The position numbers and the translations under genes are program-made. A DNA stretch of 64,000 bases from contig JAPNXP010000016.1 of NCBI GenBank assembly GCA_028753945.1, forward strand, positions 2,698,001 through 2,762,000, read 5' to 3'. Below are positions 1 through 12,200 of the stretch, one piece after another; the stretch's first letter is position 1, and every line of letters begins with the position of its first letter. Under the pieces are notes generated by a model. The model was not told the DNA's origin. It saw nothing but the letters and a program-made list of their open reading frames with translations, and ran no database searches. The DNA comes from Hexactinellida sp. DTS-2022 (Eukaryota > Porifera > Hexactinellida).

Positions 1-154
1 GTATAATGTGCTATATAGTGTACGCAAAAAGCGTACAATATTATATTAACAAGGTTCTTGCTTAGTAGAATGTGCAATAAATGGAAAGGAAAATTGTTTC
101 AATATGTTATTGGTGGATAAAATGAATTCCGAATCCTGTCGAAAGTCCACTGTA
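1..154 (+). repeat. Representative satellite monomer (reference phase)
   Basis: This monomer defines the phase used throughout. Diagnostic sites are: 1-5 (GTATA, GATTA, rarely GTTTA); 11-18 (CTATATAG, CTATATAT, CTACATAT, CCACATAT, rarely CTATATCT); 30 (A or T, in the hairpin loop); 46 (T or C); 57 (C or T); 73-83 (TGCAATAAATGG, GGCAATAAATGG, TGCTATAAATAG, TGCTATAAATTG, TGCTTTAAATGG, TGCTCTAAATAG); 94-100 (TGTTTC, GGTTTC, GGTTTT); 115-117 (GGATA, GTATA, GGGTA context); 131 (G or T after TCC); and 144-147 (AGTCC, GGTCC, GGTTC). The remaining positions are almost invariant, notably about 58-71, 97-112 and 118-130. Confidence 0.95.
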
Positions 155-281
155 GTATAATGTGCCACATATTGTACGCAAAAAGCGTACAATATTATAT
201 TAACAAGGTTCTTGCTTAGTAGAATGTGCAATAAATGGAAAGGAAAATTGTTTCAATATGTTATTGGTGGATAAAATGAAT

Positions 282-298
282 TCCGAATCCTGTCGAAG
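282..298 (-). other. CENP-B-box-like motif (representative copy)
   Basis: Read on the minus strand this is CTTCGACAGGATTCGGA. The known CENP-B box core is TTCG, four bases, A, two bases, CGGG. Here TTCG is followed by five bases, A, two bases, then CGGA. All core elements except the last G are present, but the spacer is one base too long. Without a gap, six of the nine core bases match. The motif recurs in nearly every monomer at positions 128-144. Monomers with TCCTAATCC instead of TCCGAATCC lose the CGG. Functional binding is unproven and the resemblance may be chance. Confidence 0.3.
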
Positions 299-322
299 GT
301 CCACTGTAGATTAATGTGCTAC

Positions 323-349
323 ATATTGTACGCAAAATGCGTACAATAT
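323..349. repeat. Hairpin/dyad of the monomer, strong form
   Basis: In the third monomer, ATATTGTACGCA (323-334) is followed by the loop AAA (335-337) and its exact reverse complement TGCGTACAATAT (338-349), giving 12-bp arms around a 3-base loop. The same element occurs in every monomer at positions 15-41. It is weaker where position 30 is A (loop AAAAA) or position 18 is G (arm interrupted, 7-bp core TGTACGC/GCGTACA). It could extrude as a cruciform, fold as RNA if transcribed, or be a dimeric protein-binding site. The sequence does not choose between these. No T-run follows it, so it is not terminator-like. Confidence 0.85.
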
Positions 350-1078
350 TATACTAACAAGGTTCTTGCTTAGTAGAATGTGCTATAAATAGAAAGGAAA
401 ATGGTTTCAATATGTTATTGGTGGGTAAAATGAATTCCGAATCCTGTCGAAGGTCCACTGTAGTATAATGTGCTATATAGTGTACGCAAAATGCGTACAA
501 TATTATACTAACAAGGTTTTTGCTTAGTAGAATGTGCTTTAAATGGAAAGGAAAATTGTTTCAATATGTTATTGGTGTATAAAATGAATTCCGAATCCTG
601 TCGAAGGTTCACTGTAGATTAATGTGCTATATAGTGTACGCAAAATGCGTACAATATTATACTAACAAGGTTCTTGCTTAGTAGAATGTGCAATAAATGG
701 AAAGGAAAATGGTTTTAATATGTTATTGGTGGGTAAAATGAATTCCGAATCCTGTCGAAGGTCCACTGTAGTATAATGTGCCACATATTGTACGCAAAAA
801 GCGTACAATATTATATTAACAAGGTTCTTGCTTAGTAGAATGTGCAATAAATGGAAAGGAAAATTGTTTCAATATGTTATTGGTGGATAAAATGAATTCC
901 GAATCCTGTCGAAGGTCCACTGTAGATTAATGTGCTACATATTGTACGCAAAAAGCGTACAATATTATATTAACAAGGTTCTTGCTTAGTAGAATGTGCA
1001 ATAAATGGAAAGGAAAATTGTTTCAATATGTTATTGGTGGATAAAATGAATTCCGAATCCTGTCGAAGGTCCACTGTA

Positions 1079-1231
1079 GATAATGTGCCACATATTGTAC
1101 GCAAAATGCGTACAATATTATACTAACAAGGTTCTTGCTTAGTAGAATGTGCTATAAATTGAAAGGAAAATTGTTTCAATATGTTATTGGTGTATAAAAT
1201 GAATTCCGAATCCTGTCGAAGGTCCACTGTA
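1079..1231 (+). repeat. 153-bp monomer with single-base deletion
   Basis: The monomer begins GATAATG where its relatives read GATTAATG, so one T is missing near 1081. It otherwise carries the CCACATAT left block, the T30 hairpin and the TATAAATTG block. It shifts the array phase by one base, and the phase then holds for about 11 kb. Confidence 0.9.
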
Positions 1232-1847
1232 GTATAATGTGCTATATAGTGTACGCAAAAAGCGTACAATATTATATTAACAAGGTTCTTGCTTAGTAGA
1301 ATGTGCAATAAATGGAAAGGAAAATTGTTTCAATATGTTATTGGAGGATAAAATGAATTCCGAATCCTGTCGAAAGTCCACTGTAGTATAATGTGCCACA
1401 TATTGTACGCAAAAAGCGTACAATATTATATTAACAAGGTTCTTGCTTAGTAGAATGTGCAATAAATGGAAAGGAAAATTGTTTCAATATGTTATTGGTG
1501 GATAAAATGAATTCCGAATCCTGTCGAAGGTTCACTGTAGTATAATGTGCTATATAGTGTACGCAAAAAGCGTACAATATTATATTAACAAGGTTCTTGC
1601 TTAGTAGAATGTGCAATAAATGGAAAGGAAAATTGTTTCAATATGTTATTGGTGGATAAAATGAATTCCGAATCCTGTCGAAAGTCCACTGTAGTATAAT
1701 GTGCCACATATTGTACGCAAAAAGCGTACAATATTATATTAACAAGGTTCTTGCTTAGTAGAATGTGCAATAAATGGAAAGGAAAATTGTTTCAATATGT
1801 TATTGGTGGATAAAATGAATTCCGAATCCTGTCGAAGGTTCACTGTA
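1232..1847 (+). repeat. Dimeric sub-array (308 bp x 2)
   Basis: Two monomer types alternate: one with CTATATAG on the left and GAAAGTCC on the right, the next with CCACATAT on the left and GAAGGTTC on the right. The pair occurs at 1232/1386 and again at 1540/1694. The copies differ by scattered single bases, for example GGAGGATA near 1343. Confidence 0.75.
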
Positions 1848-3233
1848 GTATAATGTGCTATATAGTGTACGCAAAAAGCGTACAATATTATATTAACAAG
1901 GTTCTTGCTTAGTAGAATGGGCAATAAATGGAAAGGAAAATTGTTTCAATATGTTATTGGTGGATAAAATGAATTCCGAATCCTGTCGAAGGTCCACTGT
2001 AGTATAATGTGCTATATAGTGTACGCAAAAAGCGTACAATATTATATTAACAAGGTTCTTGCTTAGTAGAATGTGCAATAAATGGAAAGGAAAATTGTTT
2101 CAATATGTTATTGGTGGATAAAATGAATTCCGAATCCTGTCGAAGGTCCACTGTAGTATAATGTGCTATATATTGTACGCAAAATGCGTCCAATATTATA
2201 CTAACAAGGTTCTTGCTTAGTAGAATGTGCTATAAATGGAAAGGAAAATTGTTTCAATATGTTATTGGTGGATAAAATGATTTCCGAATCCTGTCGAAAG
2301 TCCACTGTAGTATAATGTGCCACATATTGTACGCAAAAAGCGTACAATATTATATTAACAAGGTTCTTGCTTAGTAGAATGTGCAATAAATGGAAAGGAA
2401 AATTGTTTCAATATGTTATTGGTGGATAAAATGAATTCCGAATCCTGTCGAAGGTTCACTGTAGTATAATGTGCTATATAGTGTACGCAAAAAGCGTACA
2501 ATATTATATTAACAAGGTTCTTGCTTAGTAGAATGGGCAATAAATGGAAAGGAAAATTGTTTCAATATGTTATTGGTGGATAAAATGAATTCCGAATCCT
2601 GTCGAAGGTCCACTGTAGTATAATGTGCTATATATTGTACGCAAAATGCGTACAATATTATACTAACAAGGTTCTTGCTTAGTAGAATGTGCTATAAATG
2701 GAAAGGAAAATTGTTTCAATATGTTATTGGTGGATAAAATGAATTCCGAATCCTGTCGAAAGTCCACTGTAGTATAATGTGCCACATATTGTACGCAAAA
2801 AGCGTACAATATTATATTAACAAGGTTCTTGCTTAGTAGAATGGGCAATAAATGGAAAGGAAAATTGTTTCAATATGTTATTGGTGGATAAAATGAATTC
2901 CGAATCCTGTCGAAGGTCCACTGTAGTATAATGTGCTATATAGTGTACGCAAAAAGCGTACAATATTATATTAACAAGGTTCTTGCTTAGTAGAATGTGC
3001 AATAAATGGAAAGGAAAATTGTTTCAATATGTTATTGGTGGATAAAATGAATTCCGAATCCTGTCGAAGGTCCACTGTAGTATAATGTGCTATATATTGT
3101 ACGCAAAATGCGTACAATATTATACTAACAAGGTTCTTGCTTAGTAGAATGTGCTATAAATGGAAAGGAAAATTGTTTCAATATGTTATTGGTGGATAAA
3201 ATGAATTCCGAATCCTGTCGAAGGTCCACTGTA

Positions 3234-6200
3234 GTATAATGTGCTATATAGTGTACGCAAAAAGCGTACAATATTATATTAACAAGGTTCTTGCTTAGTA
3301 GAATGTGCAATAAATGGAAAGGAAAATTGTTTCAATATGTTATTGGTGGATAAAATGAATTCCGAATCCTGTCGAAAGTCCACTGTAGTATAATGTGCCA
3401 CATATTGTACGCAAAAAGCGTACAATATTATATTAACAAGGTTCTTGCTTAGTAGAATGTGCAATAAATGGAAAGGAAAATTGTTTCAATATGTTATTGG
3501 TGGATAAAATGAATTCCGAATCCTGTCGAAGGTCCACTGTAGTATAATGTGCTATATAGTGTACGCAAAAAGCGTACAATATTATATTAACAAGGTTCTT
3601 GCTTAGTAGAATGTGCAATAAATTGAAAGGAAAATTGTTTCAATATGTTATTGGTGGATAAAATGAATTCCGAATCCTGTCGAAGGTTCACTGTAGTATA
3701 ATGTGCTATATAGTGTACGCAAAAAGCGTACAATATTATATTAACAAGGTTCTTGCTTAGTAGAATGGGCAATAAATGGAAAGGAAAATTGTTTCAATAT
3801 GTTATTGGTGGATAAAATGAATTCCGAATCCTGTCGAAGGTCCACTGTAGTATAATGTGCTATATATTGTACGCAAAATGCGTACAATATTATACTAACA
3901 AGGTTCTTGCTTAGTAGAATGTGCTATAAATGGAAAGGAAAATTGTTTCAATATGTTATTGGTGGATAAAATGAATTCCGAATCCTGTCGAAGGTCCACT
4001 GTAGTATAATGTGCTATATAGTGTACGCAAAAAGCGTACAATATTATATTAACAAGGTTCTTGCTTAGTAGAATGTGCAATAAATGGAAAGGAAAATTGT
4101 TTCAATATGTTATTGGTGTATAAAATGAATTCCGAATCCTGTCGAAGGTCCACTGTAGATTAATGTGCTACATATTGTACGCAAAATGCGTACAATATTA
4201 TACTAACAAGGTTCTTGCTTAGTAGAATGTGCTATAAATAGAAAGGAAAATTGTTTCAATATGTTATTGGTGGATAAAATGAATTCCGAATCCTGTCGAA
4301 GGTTCACTGTAGTATAATGTGCTATATAGTGTACGCAAAAAGCGTACAATATTATATTAACAAGGTTCTTGCTTAGTAGAATGGGCAATAAATGGAAAGG
4401 AAAATTGTTTCAATATGTTATTGGTGGATAAAATGAATTCCTAATCCTGTCGAAAGTCCACTGTAGTATAATGTGCCACATATTGTACGCAAAAAGCGTA
4501 CAATATTATATTAACAAGGTTCTTGCTTAGTAGAATGTGCAATAAATGGAAAGGAAAATTGTTTCAATATGTTATTGGTGGATAAAATGAATTCCGAATC
4601 CTGTCGAAGGTTCACTGTAGTATAATGTGCCACATATTGTACGCAAAAAGCGTACAATATTATATTAACAAGGTTCTTGCTTAGTAGAATGTGCAATAAA
4701 TGGAAAGGAAAATTGTTTCAATATGTTATTGGTGGATAAAATGAATTCCGAATCCTGTCGAAGGTCCACTGTAGTATAATGTGCTATATAGTGTACGCAA
4801 AAAGCGTACAATATTATATTAACAAGGTTCTTGCTTAGTAGAATGTGCAATAAATGGAAAGGAAAATTGTTTCAATATGTTATTGGTGGATAAAATGAAT
4901 TCCGAATCCTGTCGAAAGTCCACTGTAGTATAATGTGCCACATATTGTACGCAAAAAGCGTACAATATTATATTAACAAGGTTCTTGCTTAGTAGAATGT
5001 GCAATAAATGGAAAGGAAAATTGTTTCAATATGTTATTGGTGGATAAAATGAATTCCGAATCCTGTCGAAGGTCCACTGTAGTATAATGTGCTATATAGT
5101 GTACGCAAAAAGCGTACAATATTATATTAACAAGGTTCTTGCTTAGTAGAATGTGCAATAAATTGAAAGGAAAATTGTTTCAATATGTTATTGGTGGATA
5201 AAATGAATTCCGAATCCTGTCGAAGGTTCACTGTAGTATAATGTGCTATATAGTGTACGCAAAAAGCGTACAATATTATATTAACAAGGTTCTTGCTTAG
5301 TAGAATGGGCAATAAATGGAAAGGAAAATTGTTTCAATATGTTATTGGTGGATAAAATGAATTCCGAATCCTGTCGAAGGTCCACTGTAGTATAATGTGC
5401 TATATATTGTACGCAAAATGCGTACAATATTATACTAACAAGGTTCTTGCTTAGTAGAATGTGCTATAAATGGAAAGGAAAATTGTTTCAATATGTTATT
5501 GGTGGATAAAATGAATTCCGAATCCTGTCGAAGGTCCACTGTAGTATAATGTGCTATATAGTGTACGCAAAAAGCGTACAATATTATATTAACAAGGTTC
5601 TTGCTTAGTAGAATGTGCAATAAATGGAAAGGAAAATTGTTTCAATATGTTATTGGTGTATAAAATGAATTCCGAATCCTGTCGAAGGTCCACTGTAGAT
5701 TAATGTGCTACATATTGTACGCAAAATGCGTACAATATTATACTAACAAGGTTCTTGCTTAGTAGAATGTGCTATAAATAGAAAGGAAAATTGTTTCAAT
5801 ATGTTATTGGTGGATAAAATGAATTCCGAATCCTGTCGAAGGTTCACTGTAGTATAATGTGCTATATAGTGTACGCAAAAAGCGTACAATATTATATTAA
5901 CAAGGTTCTTGCTTAGTAGAATGGGCAATAAATGGAAAGGAAAATTGTTTCAATATGTTATTGGTGGATAAAATGAATTCCTAATCCTGTCGAAAGTCCA
6001 CTGTAGTATAATGTGCCACATATTGTACGCAAAAAGCGTACAATATTATATTAACAAGGTTCTTGCTTAGTAGAATGTGCAATAAATGGAAAGGAAAATT
6101 GTTTCAATATGTTATTGGTGGATAAAATGAATTCCGAATCCTGTCGAAGGTTCACTGTAGTATAATGTGCTATATAGTGTACGCAAAAAGCGTACAATAT

Positions 6201-8850
6201 TATATTAACAAGGTTCTTGCTTAGTAGAATGTGCAATAAATGGAAAGGAAAATTGTTTCAATATGTTATTGGTGGATAAAATGAATTCCGAATCCTGTCG
6301 AAGGTCCACTGTAGTATAATGTGCCACATATTGTACGCAAAATGCGTACAATATTATACTAACAAGGTTCTTGCTTAGTAGAATGTGCTATAAATTGAAA
6401 GGAAAATTGTTTCAATATGTTATTGGTGTATAAAATGAATTCCGAATCCTGTCGAAGGTCCACTGTAGTATAATGTGCTATATAGTGTACGCAAAAAGCG
6501 TACAATATTATATTAACAAGGTTCTTGCTTAGTAGAATGTGCAATAAATGGAAAGGAAAATTGTTTCAATATGTTATTGGTGGATAAAATGAATTCCGAA
6601 TCCTGTCGAAAGTCCACTGTAGTATAATGTGCCACATATTGTACGCAAAAAGCGTACAATATTATATTAACAAGGTTCTTGCTTAGTAGAATGTGCAATA
6701 AATGGAAAGGAAAATTGTTTCAATATGTTATTGGTGGATAAAATGAATTCCGAATCCTGTCGAAGGTCCACTGTAGTATAATGTGCTATATAGTGTACGC
6801 AAAAAGCGTACAATATTATACTAACAAGGTTCTTGCTTAGTAGAATGTGCTATAAATAGAAAGAAAAATGGTTTCAATATGTTATTGGTGGATAAAATGA
6901 ATTCCGAATCCTGTCGAAGGTCCACTGTAGTATAATGTGCTACATATTGTACGCAAAATGCGTACAATATTATACTAACAAGGTTCTTGCTTAGTGGAAT
7001 GTGCTCTAAATAGAAAGGAAAATTGTTTCAATATGTTATTGGTGGATAAAATGAATTCCGAATCCTGTCGAAGGTCCACTGTAGTTTAATGTGCTATATA
7101 TTGTACGCAAAATGCGTACAATATTATATTAACAAGGTTCTTGCTTAGTAGAATGTGCAATAAATGGAAAGGAAAATTGTTTCAATATGTTATTGGTGGA
7201 TAAAATGAATTCCGAATCCTGTCGAAGGTCCACTGTAGTATAATGTGCTATATAGTGTACGCAAAATGCGTACAATATTATACTAACAAGGTTCTTGCTT
7301 AGTAGAATGTGCTATAAATAGAAAGGAAAATTGTTTCAATATGTTATTGGTGGATAAAATGAATTCCGAATCCTGTCGAAGGTTCACTGTAGTATAATGT
7401 GCTATATAGTGTACGCAAAAAGCGTACAATATTATATTAACAAGGTTCTTGCTTAGTAGAATGGGCAATAAATGGAAAGGAAAATTGTTTCAATATGTTA
7501 TTGGTGGATAAAATGAATTCCTAATCCTGTCGAAAGTCCACTGTAGTATAATGTGCCACATATTGTACGCAAAAAGCGTACAATATTATATTAACAAGGT
7601 TCTTGCTTAGTAGAATGTGCAATAAATGGAAAGGAAAATTGTTTCAATATGTTATTGGTGGATAAAATGAATTCCGAATCCTGTCGAAGGTTCACTGTAG
7701 TATAATGTGCTATATAGTGTACGCAAAAAGCGTACAATATTATATTAACAAGGTTCTTGCTTAGTAGAATGTGCAATAAATGGAAAGGAAAATTGTTTCA
7801 ATATGTTATTGGTGGATAAAATGAATTCCGAATCCTGTCGAAGGTCCACTGTAGTATAATGTGCCACATATTGTACGCAAAATGCGTACAATATTATACT
7901 AACAAGGTTCTTGCTTAGTAGAATGTGCTATAAATTGAAAGGAAAATTGTTTCAATATGTTATTGGTGTATAAAATGAATTCCGAATCCTGTCGAAGGTC
8001 CACTGTAGTATAATGTGCTATATAGTGTACGCAAAAAGCGTACAATATTATATTAACAAGGTTCTTGCTTAGTAGAATGTGCAATAAATGGAAAGGAAAA
8101 TTGTTTCAATATGTTATTGGTGGATAAAATGAATTCCGAATCCTGTCGAAAGTCCACTGTAGTATAATGTGCCACATATTGTACGCAAAAAGCGTACAAT
8201 ATTATATTAACAAGGTTCTTGCTTAGTAGAATGTGCAATAAATGGAAAGGAAAATTGTTTCAATATGTTATTGGTGGATAAAATGAATTCCGAATCCTGT
8301 CGAAGGTCCACTGTAGTATAATGTGCTATATAGTGTACGCAAAAAGCGTACAATATTATACTAACAAGGTTCTTGCTTAGTAGAATGTGCTATAAATAGA
8401 AAGAAAAATGGTTTCAATATGTTATTGGTGGATAAAATGAATTCCGAATCCTGTCGAAGGTCCACTGTAGTATAATGTGCTACATATTGTACGCAAAATG
8501 CGTACAATATTATACTAACAAGGTTCTTGCTTAGTGGAATGTGCTCTAAATAGAAAGGAAAATTGTTTCAATATGTTATTGGTGGATAAAATGAATTCCG
8601 AATCCTGTCGAAGGTCCACTGTAGTTTAATGTGCTATATATTGTACGCAAAATGCGTACAATATTATATTAACAAGGTTCTTGCTTAGTAGAATGTGCAA
8701 TAAATGGAAAGGAAAATTGTTTCAATATGTTATTGGTGGATAAAATGAATTCCGAATCCTGTCGAAGGTCCACTGTAGTATAATGTGCTATATAGTGTAC
8801 GCAAAATGCGTACAATATTATACTAACAAGGTTCTTGCTTAGTAGAATGT
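3234..8850 (+). repeat. 10-mer higher-order repeat (1540-bp period)
   Basis: Monomer order and private marks repeat at an offset of exactly 1540 bp. Monomers 3234-4640 match 4774-6180, and about 5750-7300 match 7290-8850. Shared marks include CCTAATCC near 4440, 5980 and 7520; AAAGAAAAATGG at 6861 and 8401; TTAGTGGAAT with GCTCTAAATAG at 6991 and 8531; and GTTTAATG near 7084 and 8624. The middle copy is a mosaic, since its left part follows copy one and its right part follows copy three. This indicates exchange after amplification. Confidence 0.85.
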
Positions 8851-9239
8851 GCTATAAATGGAAAGGAAAATTGTTTCAATATGTTATTGGTGGATAAAAT
8901 GAATTCCGAATCCTGTCGAAGGTCCACTGTAGATTAATGTGCTACATATTGTACGCAAAATGCGTACAATATTATATTAACAAGGTTCTTGCTTAGTAGA
9001 ATGTGCTATAAATGGAAAGGAAAATTGTTTCAATATGTTATTGGTGGATAAAATGAATTCCGAATCCTGTCGAAGGTCCACTGTAGTATAATGTGCTATA
9101 TAGTGTACGCAAAAAGCGTACAATATTATACTAACAAGGTTCTTGCTTAGTAGAATGTGCTATAAATAGAAAGAAAAATGGTTTCAATATGTTATTGGTG
9201 GATAAAATGAATTCCGAATCCTGTCGAAGGTCCACTGTA

Positions 9240-12200
9240 GATTAATGTGCTACATATTGTACGCAAAATGCGTACAATATTATACTAACAAGGTTCTTGC
9301 TTAGTAGAATGTGCTATAAATAGAAAGGAAAATTGTTTCAATATGTTATTGGTGGATAAAATGAATTCCGAATCCTGTCGAAGGTTCACTGTAGTATAAT
9401 GTGCTATATAGTGTACGCAAAAAGCGTACAATATTATATTAACAAGGTTCTTGCTTAGTAGAATGGGCAATAAATGGAAAGGAAAATTGTTTCAATATGT
9501 TATTGGTGGATAAAATGAATTCCTAATCCTGTCGAAAGTCCACTGTAGTATAATGTGCCACATATTGTACGCAAAAAGCGTACAATATTATATTGACAAG
9601 GTTCTTGCTTAGTAGAATGTGCAATAAATGGAAAGGAAAATTGTTTCAATATGTTATTGGTGGATAAAATGAATTCCGAATCCTGTCGAAGGTTCACTGT
9701 AGTATAATGTGCTATATAGTGTACGCAAAAAGCGTACAATATTATATTAACAAGGTTCTTGCTTAGTAGAATGGGCAATAAATGGAAAGGAAAATTGTTT
9801 CAATATGTTATTGGTGGATAAAATGAATTCCGAATCCTGTCGAAGGTCCACTGTAGTATAATGTGCTATATATTGTACGCAAAATGCGTACAATATTATA
9901 CTAACAAGGTTTTTGCTTAGTAGAATGTGCTTTAAATGGAAAGGAAAATTGTTTCAATATGTTATTGGTGTATAAAATGAATTCCGAATCCTGTCGAAGG
10001 TTCACTGTAGATTAATGTGCTATATAGTGTACGCAAAATGCGTACAATATTATACTAACAAGGTTCTTGCTTAGTAGAATGTGTTATAAATAGAAAGGAA
10101 AATGGTTTTAATATGTTATTGGTGGGTAAAATGAATTCCGAATCCTGTCGAAGGTCCACTGTAGTATAATGTGCCACATATTGTACGCAAAAAGCGTACA
10201 ATATTATATTAACAAGGTTCTTGCTTAGTAGAATGTGCAATAAATGGAAAGGAAAATTGTTTCAATATGTTATTGGTGGATAAAATGAATTCCGAATCCT
10301 GTCGAAGGTCCACTGTAGTATAATGTGCTACATATTGTACGCAAAATGCGTACAATATTATACTAACAAGGTTCTTGCTTAGTGGAATGTGCTCTAAATA
10401 GAAAGGAAAATTGTTTCAATATGTTATTGGTGGATAAAATGAATTCCGAATCCTGTCGAAGGTTCACTGTAGTATAATGTGCTATATAGTGTACGCAAAA
10501 AGCGTACAATATTATATTAACAAGGTTCTTGCTTAGTAGAATGGGCAATAAATGGAAAGGAAAATTGTTTCAATATGTTATTGGTGGATAAAATGAATTC
10601 CGAATCCTGTCGAAGGTCCACTGTAGTATAATGTGCTATATAGTGTACGCAAAAAGCGTACAATATTATACTAACAAGGTTTTTGCTTAGTAGAATGTGC
10701 TTTAAATGGAAAGGAAAATTGTTTCAATATGTTATTGGTGTATAAAATGAATTCCGAATCCTGTCGAAGGTTCACTGTAGATTAATGTGCTATATAGTGT
10801 ACGCAAAATGCGTACAATATTATACTAACAAGGTTCTTGCTTAGTAGAATGTGCTATAAATAGAAAGGAAAATGGTTTTAATATGTTATTGGTGTATAAA
10901 ATGAATTCCGAATCCTGTCGAAGGTCCACTGTAGATTAATGTGCTACATATTGTACGCAAAATGCGTACAATATTATACTAACAAGGTTCTTGCTTAGTA
11001 GAATGTGCTATAAATAGAAAGGAAAATTGTTTCAATATGTTATTGGTGGATAAAATGAATTCCGAATCCTGTCGAAGGTTCACTGTAGTATAATGTGCTA
11101 TATAGTGTACGCAAAAAGCGTACAATATTATATTAACAAGGTTCTTGCTTAGTAGAATGGGCAATAAATGGAAAGGAAAATTGTTTCAATATGTTATTGG
11201 TGGATAAAATGAATTCCTAATCCTGTCGAAAGTCCACTGTAGTATAATGTGCCACATATTGTACGCAAAAAGCGTACAATATTATATTAACAAGGTTCTT
11301 GCTTAGTAGAATGGGCAATAAATGGAAAGGAAAATTGTTTCAATATGTTATTGGTGGATAAAATGAATTCCTAATCCTGTCGAAAGTCCACTGTAGTATA
11401 ATGTACCACATATTGTACGCAAAAAGCGTACAATATTATATTAACAAGGTTCTTGCTTAGTAGAATGTGCAATAAATGGAAAGGAAAATTGTTTCAATAT
11501 GTTATTTTTGGATAAAATGAATTCCGAATCCTGTCGAAGGTTCACTGTAGTATAATGTGCTATATAGTGTACGCAAAAAGCGTACAATATTATATTAACA
11601 AGGTTCTTGCTTAGTAGAATGGGCAATAAATGGAAAGGAAAATTGTTTCAATATGTTATTGGTGGATAAAATGAATTCCGAATCCTGTCGAAGGTCCACT
11701 GTAGTATAATATGCTATATATTGTACGCAAAATGCGTACAATATTATACTAACAAGGTTTTTGCTTAGTAGAATGTGCCTTAAATGGAAAGGAAAATTGT
11801 TTCAATATGTTATTGGTGTATAAAATGAATTCCGAATCCTGTCGAAGGTTCACTGTAGTATAATGTGCTATATAGTGTACGCAAAAAGCGTACAATATTA
11901 TATTAACAAGGTTCTTGCTTAGTAGAATGGGCAATAAATGGAAAGGAAAATTGTTTCAATATGTTATTGGTGGATAAAATGAATTCCTAATCCTGTCGAA
12001 AGTCCACTGTAGTATAATGTGCCACATATTGTACGCAAAAAGCGTACAATATTATATTAACAAGGTTCTTGCTTAGTAGAATGTGCAATAAATGGAAAGG
12101 AAAATTGTTTCAATATGTTATTGGTGGATAAAATGAATTCCGAATCCTGTCGAAGGTTCACTGTAGTATAATGTGCTATATAGTGTACGCAAAAAGCGTA

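Noticed and set aside
19..37. Rho-independent terminator at the hairpin
   Set aside because: The stem is short, AT-rich outside the core, and not followed by a T-run. It repeats every 154 bp with no genes upstream.
155..165. TATA-like GTATAATG at monomer starts as a promoter
   Set aside because: AT-rich words resembling TATA or -10 boxes are expected by chance in DNA that is about 68% A+T. There is no partner element or gene, so transcription cannot be argued from sequence alone.
46..231. Minus-strand open frame of 61 codons, repeated in about 150 places along the window
   Set aside because: It is a by-product of the repeat. The start is TTG, not ATG. The unit is 154 bp (3 x 51 + 1), so the frame shifts at each monomer and hits TAA or TAG in the next, and successive frames overlap in the same DNA. 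Substitutions between copies change residues freely. No coding signal is seen.
9500..9778. Longer minus-strand open frames of 83-92 codons (also near 16429, 19047, 27671, 30443, 32445, 34755, 36449, 38297, 42763, 47537, 49566)
   Set aside because: In these the usual stop is changed by one base (TTAAC or CTAAC to TTGAC, CTGAC or CCAAC), so the frame reads through into the next monomer. They are chance read-throughs, not genes.
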